Origin: Myxococcaceae bacterium
Lineage (GTDB): Bacteria; Myxococcota; Myxococcia; Myxococcales; Myxococcaceae
DNA length: 43,681 nt
Assembly (NCBI GenBank): GCA_019694595.1
Contig: JAIBBQ010000032.1
Location: 1 to 43,681 of the forward strand
Direction of reading: 5' to 3'
Shown: in pieces, positions 28,608-37,378 of the stretch
Numbering within the stretch: the first letter of the stretch is position 1
Layout: each line of letters opens with the position of its first letter
Made by a program: the position numbers and the translations under genes
Notes under the pieces: model-generated
Seen by the model: only the letters and a program-made list of their open reading frames with translations
The model's database searches: none
Told to the model about the DNA's origin: nothing

Positions 28608-29206
28608 CCCCCGACGCGCTCAACCGCCTCGTCGCCCAGCTCGCCAAGCTCCCCGGCATCGGCGAGAAGACGGCCCAGCGCCTCGCGTTCCACCTGCTGC
28701 GCGCGCCGCCCGAGCTCGCGCGCGGCCTCGCCCAGTCGCTCACCGAGGTGGTCGACCGGGTGCGCCTGTGCTCGCGCTGCTTCAGCCTCACCGAAGGCGA
28801 GGCGGGCGCGCCGTGCGGCTTCTGCACCGACACCCGGCGCGACGACCGCGTCCTCTGCGTGGTCGAAGGCATCGCCGACGAGCTGGCGCTGGAGCGCACC
28901 CGCGAGTTCCGCGGCCGCTACCACGTGCTCCACGGCGCGCTCTCGCCGCTCGAGGGCATCGGCCCCGACCAGCTGCGCATCCGCGAGCTGCTGGTGCGGC
29001 TGCAGGGGCAGGCCTTCGAGGAAGTCATCGTCGCCACCAACCCCGACGTCGAAGGCGAGGCGACCGCGCTCTACCTCACGCGGTTGCTCAAGCCGATGGG
29101 GCTCAAGGTCACCCGGCTCGCGCAGGGGCTGCCGATGGGCGGCGACCTCGAGTACGCCGACCAGGCGACGCTCGCGCGCGCGCTGTCCGCGCGCCGAGAC
29201 CTGTAG
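28604..29206 (+). CDS. recR: Recombination protein RecR
   Basis: RecR works with RecF/RecO to load RecA onto SSB-coated gaps. GTG 28604 overlaps the ybaB stop and gives 200 aa, the normal length. In order: the helix-hairpin-helix LPGIGEKTAQRLAFHLL, a four-Cys zinc finger (CSRC...CGFC, ~residues 56-73), the Toprim domain opening LCVVEG and IVATNPDVEGEATALYL, and the C-terminal RLAQGLPMGGDLEYAD signature. Coupling to ybaB supports one operon with dnaX. Confidence 0.97.
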   Translation: MTPDALNRLVAQLAKLPGIGEKTAQRLAFHLLRAPPELARGLAQSLTEVVDRVRLCSRCFSLTEGEAGAPCGFCTDTRRDDRVLCVVEGIADELALERTREFRGRYHVLHGALSPLEGIGPDQLRIRELLVRLQGQAFEEVIVATNPDVEGEATALYLTRLLKPMGLKVTRLAQGLPMGGDLEYADQATLARALSARRDL

Positions 29207-29249
29207 GCCCCCTCGGCCCTGCTGGCGCCAACGGGCCGACGCGGGCGAC

Positions 29250-29654
29250 TCACAGCCCGCAGCAGGTGACCATGCCGTACCGGTACTTCTCTTCCATGAG
29301 CCCGGAGCGCTGCGACTTGCCCTTCACGCCGCAGTCGCCCCAGACGTAGCGCGGGTTCGTCGGCGTGCCGCCGATCATCCCGCACGCGTACATCGCGCTC
29401 CAGATGATGTCGGAGTTCGTGATGCAGTACCCCGTCGAGTAGGTGAGCGCCTGGCAGCCGGGAGGAATCGTCAGCGCCGAGCTCACGCTGGCCTGGTCCC
29501 CGGAAGTGTCCGCGCCTGCCTGCCGCGCCCCCTCCGGGACCGGCCCCAGCGTCACGTTGGGGTCGGCCTGCCCGACGCCGCAGCCAGCCAGCACACCGCC
29601 CAGCACGACCCCCACCGCACACACCTTCGCTGCGCCAGCTCGAATGGTCTTCAT
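29250..29654 (-). CDS. Small Cys-containing lipoprotein
   Basis: The ATG at 29654 gives 134 aa with a lipoprotein signal KTIRAGAAKVCAVGVVLGGVLAGC. The mature part has a Pro/Ala-rich spacer and a C-terminal ~70 residues with six cysteines in pairs (GCQALTY, YCITN, YACGM, GDCGV, CCGL), probably disulfide-bonded. No known family was recognised. It lies downstream of the ADP-ribosyltransferase-like gene on the same strand with a 171-base gap, so it probably has its own promoter. Confidence 0.72.
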   Translation of the reverse strand: MKTIRAGAAKVCAVGVVLGGVLAGCGVGQADPNVTLGPVPEGARQAGADTSGDQASVSSALTIPPGCQALTYSTGYCITNSDIIWSAMYACGMIGGTPTNPRYVWGDCGVKGKSQRSGLMEEKYRYGMVTCCGL

Positions 29655-29825
29655 CACGCTTCCTTCGCCGAATGGTTTGAACGTCGACCAGACCAGCTGC
29701 AAGGTGCGCGCCCGCCCTACCTCCGGCGCTGACCAAGGGGGACCGGGGCCGACACCGCGAGAAACCGTAAAGCGGGCCATTGCACCGTCGCCTCGGACGT
29801 GACGGCTGGCTGTGCCTTCCTGGCG

Positions 29826-30989
29826 CTAGGGGGCGGTGGCCTTGACGGTCACGAACGCCACCCCGTCGCGGCGCTCGATGCGCTGCACCACGAGCGGCAG
29901 CTCCCGCCGGAGCAGGACTTCGCTCTCGCCGGTGTTGCCACTGACGAGCCCTTGCACCGGCGCTTCGATGTCGATGACCAGCACCACCGGCACGCGCCCG
30001 GCCGCGGCGCCCTGCCGCGCGAACCGCAGCGCCATCGACGGCTCCAGCGTGGTGAAGGCGTAGCCGGGGTCGACCAGCGTCGCGCCGCGCTTCAGCTCCG
30101 AGCCGAGGAGCGCCGCGCCCCGGAACAGGCGCAGCCCTTCGGGGAGCGTCGTCGCGCGCGCGATGGCGCCGTCGAGCAACGCGCGCTCGGCGCCGTACGC
30201 CGTGCTGCCGCTGCGCAGCGCCTCGTTGATGACGGGCGCCACGTTGCCCCGCGGGCCTTCGTACGAGGTGAGCTCGGCGACCTGCTTCGCCTGCAGCGCC
30301 GTCAGCCTCGCCATCGTCTCCTTCGACAGCGACTCGTACGCGCGCGCGTCGCCGTCGGTCATCAGGTCGAAGCGCAGCGCCTGGTCCACGAGCTTCGGCA
30401 GCGTCAGGGCGCGCACCTGCTTCTGCGAGCCGAGGTCGAGCAGCGACCTCGCGGTCACCGGTGGCGGCAGTGCCTCGCCGGCGAGGCCGCCAGCCAGCGG
30501 AATGCCCTTCCGGTCGAGCTCGAAGGGCCCGAAGAAGCGGTCGGCCTGTCCGACGCTCGTCACCCCGAAGTAGACGGTGTTGCGCTGCTTGAGCGGCGCG
30601 AGCTTCCCTTCGGCGCGCTCCGGCAGGTACGCCGAGATGATCTGCTCGTCGGGCGACGCCACGGCGCCCTGGCTCTCGACGATGACGCGCCCGAACCCGT
30701 GCGGGACCTCGGCCGTCGGCACCTGCTCGGCCTCGGCCTCGACCGCGTGCCAGCCGAAGGTCGCTGCCGCCTGGATGGTCGGTGGCGCACGCAGCCCCTG
30801 CTGCGGCGGCAAGCGCGACGGGGTGAACGAATCGACCGCCCGGGTGAGCGTCCGACCGTCGACCTTGCCGCCGAGCGCCAGCGCGCGCGTCACCAGCTGC
30901 TCGTAGGAGAAGGCGCGCCCCGTCTCGCGGCCGCGCGCGAAGGCGGCCTTGAGCAGTGCGTCGTCGACCTGGCGACCTGCGATCAGCAT
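29826..30989 (-). CDS. ADP-ribosyltransferase exoenzyme-like protein
   Basis: A 387-aa protein whose C-terminal ~150 residues fit the R-S-E class of mono-ADP-ribosyltransferases (ADPRT exoenzyme family, clostridial C3/VIP2-like). LTSYEGPRGNVAPVINEALR (from ~240) is the typical helix lead-in. LRLFRGAA holds the NAD-binding Arg290, YAFTTLEP (~311-318) replaces the STS motif, and GESEVLL holds the ExE pair Glu355/Glu357. ExE usually means arginine-directed modification. The N-terminal ~235 residues match nothing I know and may serve delivery or targeting. No signal peptide. It begins 13 bases after the kinase gene on the same strand. No obvious immunity gene is next to it. Confidence 0.75.
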   Translation of the reverse strand: MLIAGRQVDDALLKAAFARGRETGRAFSYEQLVTRALALGGKVDGRTLTRAVDSFTPSRLPPQQGLRAPPTIQAAATFGWHAVEAEAEQVPTAEVPHGFGRVIVESQGAVASPDEQIISAYLPERAEGKLAPLKQRNTVYFGVTSVGQADRFFGPFELDRKGIPLAGGLAGEALPPPVTARSLLDLGSQKQVRALTLPKLVDQALRFDLMTDGDARAYESLSKETMARLTALQAKQVAELTSYEGPRGNVAPVINEALRSGSTAYGAERALLDGAIARATTLPEGLRLFRGAALLGSELKRGATLVDPGYAFTTLEPSMALRFARQGAAAGRVPVVLVIDIEAPVQGLVSGNTGESEVLLRRELPLVVQRIERRDGVAFVTVKATAP

Positions 30990-31002
30990 CCGGCCGGCCT
31001 CG

Positions 31003-32688
31003 CTACTTGCGCGTGTAGGTGAACGGCACGGTGATGGTGACTTCCTTGTCGCGGTGCGCGGGGAACTGCATCTCCTTCACCACGCCCTCGACGCAGCGGC
31101 TCACCTGCTTGCCCGGCAGCCCACCGGACACGTTCACCGTCTTGCCCGAGCTCACGATGGTGAAGGTCACGTCGAGCTGACCCTGCGCCGCCGGAAGCTC
31201 GCCGCTGAACTGCTCGAAGCACTTGGCCACCTTGCCCGAGAAGCGGCGCACCACGCCCATGATGAGCTTCTGGTCCAGCACCACCGGCCTCGACGGCGCG
31301 GGGGCCTTCACCCCGGCGTCGACCACCGGGGCCACCGCCCCCGCGTCCTCCACCGCCACCGGCACCGCGGCGACCGCCGCGTCCGGCACCGGCTCGGGCA
31401 TCGCCCCGGCATCCGCGGCCACCGGCACCACCGGGTCCACCGCGCCCCCGGCCGGAGGACGGAAGAGCACCGCGCCCACCGCCACCGCCGCGCCCAGCGC
31501 CAGCACCCCGAGTGCGCCCGCGAGCAGCAGCGCGCCCCGGCGCCGCACCGGCCGGCCGGCCACCGTCCCCGGAGAGACGACCTTGGTCGCCACCGTCGCG
31601 TCGGAAGCCCCGGCCTCGGTCTTGGGCGCGTAGGGGTTCGAGTACCCCGGCACGTCGACGCCCTTCTTCGCCATCTGGGCCAGCGAGTCGATGCTCACCT
31701 TGGAGCTCATGCGCTCCGGCCCGAAGAAGCCCGCCATGAACGTCGCCAGGCTCGAGGTGCCGCCACCCGACGTCGTCACCGCGAGGAAGCGCTCGAGCTC
31801 CTCCGCGAACTCCTCCGCCGTCTGGAAGCGGTCGTTGGGGTCGGGGCTGAGCGCCTTGACGATGATGCGCTCCACGTCTTCCGGCAGATCCGGGCGCAGC
31901 TCGCGCACCGGGCGGAACTCGTTCTTGAGCACCGCGTTCAAGATTGCCAGGTCGCTCTCGCGCGCGAACGGCCGCGTGTTGGTGACCGCCTCGTAGGTGC
32001 TCACCCCGAGCGAGTAGATGTCCGAGCGGCAGTCCACCACGTCGGACCGCGCCTGCTCCGGCGACATGTACTGGTACTTCCCCTTCACCACCCCCGCCGT
32101 CGTCTGGGTGATGCGCGACTCCGCGCGCGCGATGCCGAAGTCGAGCACCTTCACCTGACCGGTGTAGGTGACGAAGATGTTCGACGGCGACACGTCGCGG
32201 TGCACGATGTTGAGCCGCTGCCCCTGCGCGTCGGTGAAGCTGTGCGCGAAGTGCAGCCCGCGCGCCGCTTCCGCCAGCACCCGCAGCGAGATGGCGAGCG
32301 GCACGTATTCCCGCCGGCGCGCCGCGGTGCGCAGCAGCGTGCTGAAGTCCTCGCCCGGGAGGTACTCCATCGCGATGTAGTAGCAACCGTCGGTCAGCCC
32401 GAGGTCGTTGATCTGCACGATGTTCGGGTGCGCCAGCCGCGAGGCGAGCCGCGCCTCGTCGAGGAACATGTTCACGAAGTCGGTGACCCCGGACAGGTTC
32501 TGCAGCATGCGCTTGATGACCACGTCGCGCTCGAAGCCCTGCACGCCGACCTGCTTGGCGAGGAAGATCTCCGCCATGCCGCCTTCGGCCAGCTTGCGCA
32601 CCAGCACGTAGTTCTGCCCGAACGCCCGCGCCGCGATCGCGCCGACCGGCTCCCGCTCTCCCTGGCCTGGGCTGCCCTGCACGGTCAT
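31003..32688 (-). CDS. Transmembrane Ser/Thr kinase with AgmX/PglI-type C-terminal domain
   Basis: A 561-aa Hanks-type kinase from ATG 32688. The kinase domain (~28-300) has LAEGGMAEIF, the VVIKRM lysine, HRDVSPSN, the LDFGIA metal site and YMSPEQ. A juxtamembrane region leads to one membrane helix (~395-420), then an Ala/Pro/Val linker. The periplasmic end (~470-561), with KVAKCFEQF, GQLDVTFTIVSSG and SRCVEGVVKEMQFPA, resembles the AgmX/PglI (GltJ/GltG) C-terminal domain of myxobacterial gliding proteins, with its paired cysteines. The kinase may thus link envelope contacts to phosphorylation. Its ATG overlaps the upstream TGA (ATGA). Confidence 0.9.
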   Translation of the reverse strand: MTVQGSPGQGEREPVGAIAARAFGQNYVLVRKLAEGGMAEIFLAKQVGVQGFERDVVIKRMLQNLSGVTDFVNMFLDEARLASRLAHPNIVQINDLGLTDGCYYIAMEYLPGEDFSTLLRTAARRREYVPLAISLRVLAEAARGLHFAHSFTDAQGQRLNIVHRDVSPSNIFVTYTGQVKVLDFGIARAESRITQTTAGVVKGKYQYMSPEQARSDVVDCRSDIYSLGVSTYEAVTNTRPFARESDLAILNAVLKNEFRPVRELRPDLPEDVERIIVKALSPDPNDRFQTAEEFAEELERFLAVTTSGGGTSSLATFMAGFFGPERMSSKVSIDSLAQMAKKGVDVPGYSNPYAPKTEAGASDATVATKVVSPGTVAGRPVRRRGALLLAGALGVLALGAAVAVGAVLFRPPAGGAVDPVVPVAADAGAMPEPVPDAAVAAVPVAVEDAGAVAPVVDAGVKAPAPSRPVVLDQKLIMGVVRRFSGKVAKCFEQFSGELPAAQGQLDVTFTIVSSGKTVNVSGGLPGKQVSRCVEGVVKEMQFPAHRDKEVTITVPFTYTRK

Positions 32689-34601
32689 CGGATCCGGCGA
32701 ACGGTGTACACCTCGGCGGCGCCCTTCACCATCTTGCAGATGAGCCGCCCACCGGCGAGCGACGGCACCGCCACGTCGAACCGCGCCTTGTCGTCGAGCG
32801 GCACCGCGCGCCCGTTGCAGAAGACCTTGGAGCCCACCGGCGCGATGCCCACCACCTTGGCCTGCGCGCCCACCGCCTGGCCGTTCACCGGCGACTTGAG
32901 CGTCAAGGCCGGCACCGCGTTGTCGTAGCTGATCTCCAGCTTGTTGAGCTTGCCGCCCTTGAGGCTCGCGTCCTTCGCGTCGAGCGGCGTCACGCCCCAC
33001 ACGTAGCGGCCTTCGTCGAGCGTGCCTTCGGGCACCACCACCTTGAGCTCCTTCACCTGCCGCTCCAGCACCGGCTTCTTGAGCTCGCCTTCCTTGAACA
33101 CCTGCACCCGGTAGCGCGCCGCGCCCGGTTCCTCGGCCCACGAGAAGGTGACCACCGGGGTCTTGTCCTGGAAGTAGATGGTGGTCTTCTCGGCGCCGTC
33201 CTTCACCTCGTTCTTGTTGCGGTCGAGCTCCCCGCCCGCCCGCGGCTCCGGCGCGAAGTACGCGCTGCCCTGGTCCACCTGGGCCGCGCCGTCGAACACC
33301 CGCCAGTAGAGGTTGCCCTTCTGCGGCGCGGCGACGTTCACGAAGCGCTGGTGCACCACGCCCGACAGGAGCGGCGCGGTGAAGCTCGGGTCCTGCGCTA
33401 CCTCCACCCGGTACGCCTTGCCGTCGGCGCCGTCCCAGGTGAGCGCCACCCGCAGGAGGCCCGGGTGAAACACCTTGAGCCCAGGGCGCGCCGGCAGCGC
33501 GAACGGCTCGCGCCCCGCGTCGGTCGCACGCACCGTGTCGGTGATCTCCGCCACCTGGCCACCTTCCACCCGCTCGTCGCGCTGCCCGTCGCGCTGCACC
33601 ACCACGTCGCCCGCGAGCGCGCTCAGGCTGTAGCCCCGCTCCGTCTTCTCCAGCTCCACCTGGCCGCCCTGCTCGCTCACCAGGCTCACCTCGCCCAGGG
33701 CCAGCACGCTGCGCTTGCCGGGCGCGAAGCTCGCCGCGAGACCGCCCTTGTTGAGCGTCACCGCGGTGCGCCCCGGGGCCGACTGCACCACGATGACCTC
33801 GGCGCCCTTGCTCGCCACCAGCCGGCCGCTCCCGCCTTCGAGCACCGCCCGCCCGTCGCGCACCCGCACCGCGTCGCCGCTCTCCAGCGGTGTCGGCCGG
33901 GCGCCGCTCACCAGGGCCCACTTCGTCTGGTCGCGCTTGCGCACCTCGGCCTTGCCCGACACCGACGCGATGACGATGGGCACCGCGGGCATCACCCACG
34001 GCGTCGCCCCGGTGCGCGAGAGCACCTGCGCCTCGCCCGCGGCCACGGTCACCGCCTGGCCGTTGCGCGAGACGAGCTCGATGCTGCCCACCTTCACGTC
34101 GACCTTGGCGCCGTCGTCGCCGACGTCGAGCGAGACCTCGCTCTGCCCGACCCGGGTGAGGCCGAACGGCGTCTGGATGCGCAGGGTCACCTGCGGCCCC
34201 GCGGCGGCATCGGCCGGCACCCGCGAGAGGATGAGGCCCCGCGCCACGTTGAGCACCAGCCCCTGCGCGTCGGAGGTGAGGATGAAGCGCGCCTCGGGCC
34301 CCAGCTCCACCACCCGGCCGCCCGGCAGCGTCACCACCGCCCGGCCGTCGGCGCCGGTGGACAGCGCGTCGTCCTGGAACAGCGGCCCGGGCTTCGCGGC
34401 GCTGGCCTGGCCCGCGCGCTCCAGGGTCACCGCCCCTTCGACCTCGGTGAGCTGCCCGTCGCTCGCCCCGGGCGGGCGCCGCGCCGACCCGCCGGCGTCC
34501 ACGGCCGGGGGCGGCGGCGCCTCGGTGCACGACAGCACCGCCAGCGAGAGCGCGGCGGCGATGGCGCGAGCGGCGAGCTGAGCTGACCCCGAGCGCCACA
34601 T
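32685..34601 (-). CDS. FecR-domain lipoprotein
   Basis: A 638-aa lipoprotein from ATG 34601 (lipobox LAVLSC, Cys25). Two FecR-like beta domains occur: residues ~45-185 (GRVVELGPEARFIL, IQTPFGLTRVGQSEVSLDV, GEAQVLS) and ~190-330 (SGDAVRVRDGRAVLEGGSGRLV). Fibronectin/Ig-like segments follow (~355-560, with RVEVAQDPSFTAPLL and YRVQVFKEGELKKPV). A final domain (~565-638) starts LTLKSPVNGQAVGAQ, an Ig-like or glucodextranase-type module. FecR proteins relay signals between outer-membrane proteins and inner-membrane partners. It sits 10 bases after the barrel gene and overlaps the kinase start. Confidence 0.88.
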   Translation of the reverse strand: MWRSGSAQLAARAIAAALSLAVLSCTEAPPPPAVDAGGSARRPPGASDGQLTEVEGAVTLERAGQASAAKPGPLFQDDALSTGADGRAVVTLPGGRVVELGPEARFILTSDAQGLVLNVARGLILSRVPADAAAGPQVTLRIQTPFGLTRVGQSEVSLDVGDDGAKVDVKVGSIELVSRNGQAVTVAAGEAQVLSRTGATPWVMPAVPIVIASVSGKAEVRKRDQTKWALVSGARPTPLESGDAVRVRDGRAVLEGGSGRLVASKGAEVIVVQSAPGRTAVTLNKGGLAASFAPGKRSVLALGEVSLVSEQGGQVELEKTERGYSLSALAGDVVVQRDGQRDERVEGGQVAEITDTVRATDAGREPFALPARPGLKVFHPGLLRVALTWDGADGKAYRVEVAQDPSFTAPLLSGVVHQRFVNVAAPQKGNLYWRVFDGAAQVDQGSAYFAPEPRAGGELDRNKNEVKDGAEKTTIYFQDKTPVVTFSWAEEPGAARYRVQVFKEGELKKPVLERQVKELKVVVPEGTLDEGRYVWGVTPLDAKDASLKGGKLNKLEISYDNAVPALTLKSPVNGQAVGAQAKVVGIAPVGSKVFCNGRAVPLDDKARFDVAVPSLAGGRLICKMVKGAAEVYTVRRIR

Positions 34602-34611
34602 GCCGCTGCCG

Positions 34612-36153
34612 TCACCTCGGGTGCAGGTCGACGTTGAAGATGGCCTGGTCGCCGTCCTTCACGGTGACGCTCTTGGTCTGGGCCAGGAAGCCGGGCGCCG
34701 AGATGGTGACCGTGTACGTGCCGCCGGGCACCTGGAACGAGAAGCTCCCCTGGGCGCTGGCCTTCGCCTTGAGCCTGAGCTCCCGCACCTCGAGGTCGGC
34801 GGCGACGGGCGCGCCGCCCGCGGTGCTGCGCACGATGCCGGTGAGGGTGGCGGGCACGCTCTTCTTGAGCGGCACCAGGGTCAAGGACACCGCGGAGTCC
34901 TTGCCCGCCACCACCGCCGCCGTCTCCTCGGCCGGCTGGTAGCCGTCGAGCCGGGCCTTCACCCCGACCGGCCCCGGCGGCAGGCCGGACACCAGCGCGG
35001 TGCCGCCTTCGGCGCTCGTCACCTTCTGGTCCGCGACCTCGAAGGCGACGCCCGGCAGGCCCTTGCCGTCCTGGCCGACGGCGGTCAGCTTGAGCCCGCC
35101 CACCCTGGGCGGCTCGCGCTCCAGCTTCACCGTGAGCGGCAGCTCCTCGTCGGCCGAGACCTCGGCGTCGAGCTGGCCGCGCAGGTACCCGCCCGCGCTG
35201 GCGGTGCCGGAAACCCGGCCCGGGTCGAGCCCGGAGAGGTGCGCCTTGCCGTCGGCGCCGGTGGTCGCGGTCCGCGCGCCCACGCCCACCTCGACGCCGG
35301 GCAGCGGCGCGCCGGAGGCCGCGTCGACCACTTCCACCAGGAGCCCCCCGAAGCGGGGCCCGCTGGAATGGCCTTCGCGCCACTTGAGGTCCACCGCGCC
35401 GCCGGCGCGCACCACCGACTGGGAGCCCTTGAGGCCGCTGGAATCGCTCAGCGTGTCGGACACGTAGCCCACGTCGGCGAGCACGCCCCAGCGCAGGAAA
35501 CCCACGTCGAAGAGGTTCACCCGGATGCCGCCGCCCACCCCGAAGCCGCTCGAGCTGGTGGCCGCCGTGGCCGCGGTGGTGGCCAGGGCGATGGGCACCT
35601 CGGCGTGGGCCTCGAGCTCGACGCGGCCCAGGTCGACGATGCCGCGGGCGGCGAGCAGCACCGCGTGGCGGGTGACGGGGGCGAGCGACGGGGCGCTCGA
35701 GCTGCCGAGGAACGGCAGCTGCTGCAGCGCGTAGCCGGCGCTGGCCTCGAGCCGCACCGGCCCCAGGGCGAGCCGCCCGGCGGGGCCCAAGGAGAAGCGC
35801 AGCAGGCCGCCGCTGGTGACCTTGGTGCCCCGGTCGTAGAGGGCGAAGCCTTCGCGCTGGAGCGCCAGGGTGCCGCCCAGCTTGCCGTCGAGCAGGAACC
35901 AGCCCCACCCCTGGAGCGCCAGGTCGTTGGGGGTGAGCCCGCTGTAGGTGAGGCCGGGGCCTTGATCGGTCTGGGCGCCCGAGCGGACCGCGACCCCGTA
36001 CCGGAGCCGGGCCTGGAACATGTCGTAAGGGTTCAGGACTTCGTCGCCCGGGGCGGCGGAGACCGCCGCGTCCTGGGCCAGGGCCGCAGACGCGACCAGC
36101 CAGCAGAAGGCCGCTGCAGCGCGTACCCCCGAACGCAGGTCGACCCGGTTCAC
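34612..36153 (-). CDS. Outer-membrane protein with carboxypeptidase-regulatory-like repeats
   Basis: GTG 36153 (VNRVDLRSGVR) was chosen because it gives a proper signal peptide ending ASAALAQ; 513 aa result. Residues ~30-270 look like an outer-membrane barrel with amphipathic Gly-rich strands. Three consecutive CarboxypepD_reg-like beta-sandwich repeats follow (~280-360, ~365-435, ~440-513), each with a PG/PV turn such as LPGVEVGV, LPGVAFEV and APVAADLEV, and a GGY/DGY/PGF end. It is the first gene of a leftward set with the FecR lipoprotein, kinase and ADP-ribosyltransferase, and diverges from mglB across 143 bases. Confidence 0.82.
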   Translation of the reverse strand: MNRVDLRSGVRAAAAFCWLVASAALAQDAAVSAAPGDEVLNPYDMFQARLRYGVAVRSGAQTDQGPGLTYSGLTPNDLALQGWGWFLLDGKLGGTLALQREGFALYDRGTKVTSGGLLRFSLGPAGRLALGPVRLEASAGYALQQLPFLGSSSAPSLAPVTRHAVLLAARGIVDLGRVELEAHAEVPIALATTAATAATSSSGFGVGGGIRVNLFDVGFLRWGVLADVGYVSDTLSDSSGLKGSQSVVRAGGAVDLKWREGHSSGPRFGGLLVEVVDAASGAPLPGVEVGVGARTATTGADGKAHLSGLDPGRVSGTASAGGYLRGQLDAEVSADEELPLTVKLEREPPRVGGLKLTAVGQDGKGLPGVAFEVADQKVTSAEGGTALVSGLPPGPVGVKARLDGYQPAEETAAVVAGKDSAVSLTLVPLKKSVPATLTGIVRSTAGGAPVAADLEVRELRLKAKASAQGSFSFQVPGGTYTVTISAPGFLAQTKSVTVKDGDQAIFNVDLHPR

Positions 36154-36163
36154 GATGTCGGGA

Positions 36164-36169
36164 AGTATA
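36164..36169 (-). promoter_or_regulatory. Candidate -10 box for the outer-membrane protein operon
   Basis: On the minus strand TATACT matches the sigma-70 -10 consensus at five of six positions. It ends 10 bases before GTG 36153, so the transcript would be nearly leaderless, which agrees with the absence of a Shine-Dalgarno sequence there. No good -35 element is seen at the right spacing. Confidence 0.35.
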
Positions 36170-36173
36170 GGGG

Positions 36174-36185
36174 GCCCCTCGGGGC
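36174..36185. other. Inverted repeat in the mglB/outer-membrane gene divergent region
   Basis: GCCCC and GGGGC arms around TC lie just upstream of the TATACT candidate for the leftward operon. The position between -10 and -35 could suit a regulator controlling the leftward set. Evidence is limited to symmetry. Confidence 0.25.
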
Positions 36186-36296
36186 AATCGTAGCTTTCTG
36201 GCACACCGGCGCCCCCCATGCGGCAAATGGTGAAAGGCGCCGCAGACCTTGGTAGGAACCCATCTCTCGTTTCCCTTCCGAGGGGCGCACCCACTC

Positions 36297-36776
36297 ATGG
36301 CTGCTCAGTTGGTGATGTACGAAGAGGAGTTCCACCGGATCAACGCCGTGTGTGATCGCCTCACCAAGGAGGCGAACTCCAAGGTCGTCTTCCTGGTGGA
36401 CAAGAACGGCCAGCTCATCTCGGCGGCGGGGCAGACCCAGAACATCGACACCACCTCGCTGGCGTCTCTCACCGCCGGCAACGTGGCGGCGATGGGGGGC
36501 CTCGCCAAGCTGATCGGTGAGAACGAGTTCCCCAACCAGTTCCACGAAGGAGCGAAGGACTCGCTCTACATGACGATCGTGGGCAGCCGGGTGGTGCTGG
36601 TGGTCATCTTCGACAACCGCACCTCGCTCGGCCTGGTGCGGCTGCGCATCAAGAAGGCCTCCGACGAGCTCACGAAGATCTTCGAAGGCCTGGCGAAGCG
36701 GTCCGAGGCTCCTGGTGCGGGATCTCCGTTCGCCGAGATCTCCGACACCGACATCGATAACCTGTTCAGCGAATAA
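36297..36776 (+). CDS. mglB: MglB, GTPase-activating protein of the gliding polarity switch
   Basis: A 159-aa roadblock/LC7-domain protein, from ATG 36297 with GAGGGG about 11 bases upstream. MglB is the GAP for MglA; it sits at the lagging pole and keeps MglA-GTP at the leading pole. The sequence [52 protein letters not shown] and [15 protein letters not shown] agrees almost throughout with M. xanthus MglB as I recall it. The Ala/Pro/Gly-rich stretch before the C-terminal MglA-contacting tail is also kept. The mglA gene starts 11 bases later. Confidence 0.97.
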   Translation: MAAQLVMYEEEFHRINAVCDRLTKEANSKVVFLVDKNGQLISAAGQTQNIDTTSLASLTAGNVAAMGGLAKLIGENEFPNQFHEGAKDSLYMTIVGSRVVLVVIFDNRTSLGLVRLRIKKASDELTKIFEGLAKRSEAPGAGSPFAEISDTDIDNLFSE

Positions 36777-36787
36777 CGGCCCGCGCC

Positions 36788-37378
36788 ATGTCCTTCATCA
36801 ACTACTCAAGTCGCGAGATCAACTGCAAGATCGTCTATTACGGCCCCGGTTTGTGCGGGAAGACGACGAACCTGCAGTACATCTACAACAAGACCAACCC
36901 CGAGACGAAGGGCAAGCTGATCTCGCTCTCCACCGAGACGGATCGCACGCTCTTCTTCGACTTCCTGCCGCTGTCGCTCGGTGAGATCCGCGGCTTCAAG
37001 ACCCGCTTCCACCTGTACACGGTGCCGGGCCAGGTCTTCTACGACGCGTCCCGCAAGCTCATCTTGAAGGGCGTCGACGGCGTGGTCTTCGTCGCCGACA
37101 GCCAGGTCGAGCGCATGGAAGCGAACATCGAGTCGATGGAGAACCTCCGGGTCAACCTGCAGGAGCAGGCCTACGACCTCAACAAGGTTCCCTTCGTCAT
37201 CCAGTACAACAAGCGCGACCTGCCCAACGCCGTCTCGGCCGAGGAGCTCAAGCGGGTGCTCAACCCCCGCAACGTGCCCGAGTGGCAGGCGGTGGCGCCC
37301 ACGGGCGTGGGCGTGTTCGACACGCTCAAGTCGGTGGCCAAGCTGGTGCTCAACGAGCTGAGGAAGGGCGGGCAGTGA
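36788..37378 (+). CDS. mglA: MglA, Ras-like GTPase controlling gliding polarity
   Basis: A 196-aa small GTPase. MglA-GTP at the leading pole recruits the gliding (Agl-Glt) and type IV pilus machineries. The P loop is GPGLCGKTT (19-27), the intrinsic arginine finger is Arg53 in TETDRTLFF, the switch II segment is YTVPGQ with Thr78 in place of the usual Asp and the catalytic Gln82, and the base-recognition motif is NKRD. The atypical Thr in PM3 is a family trait of MglA. The stop TGA overlaps the ATG of the next gene (TGATG), linking MglA to two envelope proteins. Confidence 0.98.
   Translation: MSFINYSSREINCKIVYYGPGLCGKTTNLQYIYNKTNPETKGKLISLSTETDRTLFFDFLPLSLGEIRGFKTRFHLYTVPGQVFYDASRKLILKGVDGVVFVADSQVERMEANIESMENLRVNLQEQAYDLNKVPFVIQYNKRDLPNAVSAEELKRVLNPRNVPEWQAVAPTGVGVFDTLKSVAKLVLNELRKGGQ

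Noticed and set aside
36199-36214. A sigma-54-like TGGCAC-N-GC element upstream of mglB.
   Set aside because: The downstream GC is one base out of the required spacing from the upstream GG, and the T residues of the -12 element are missing.
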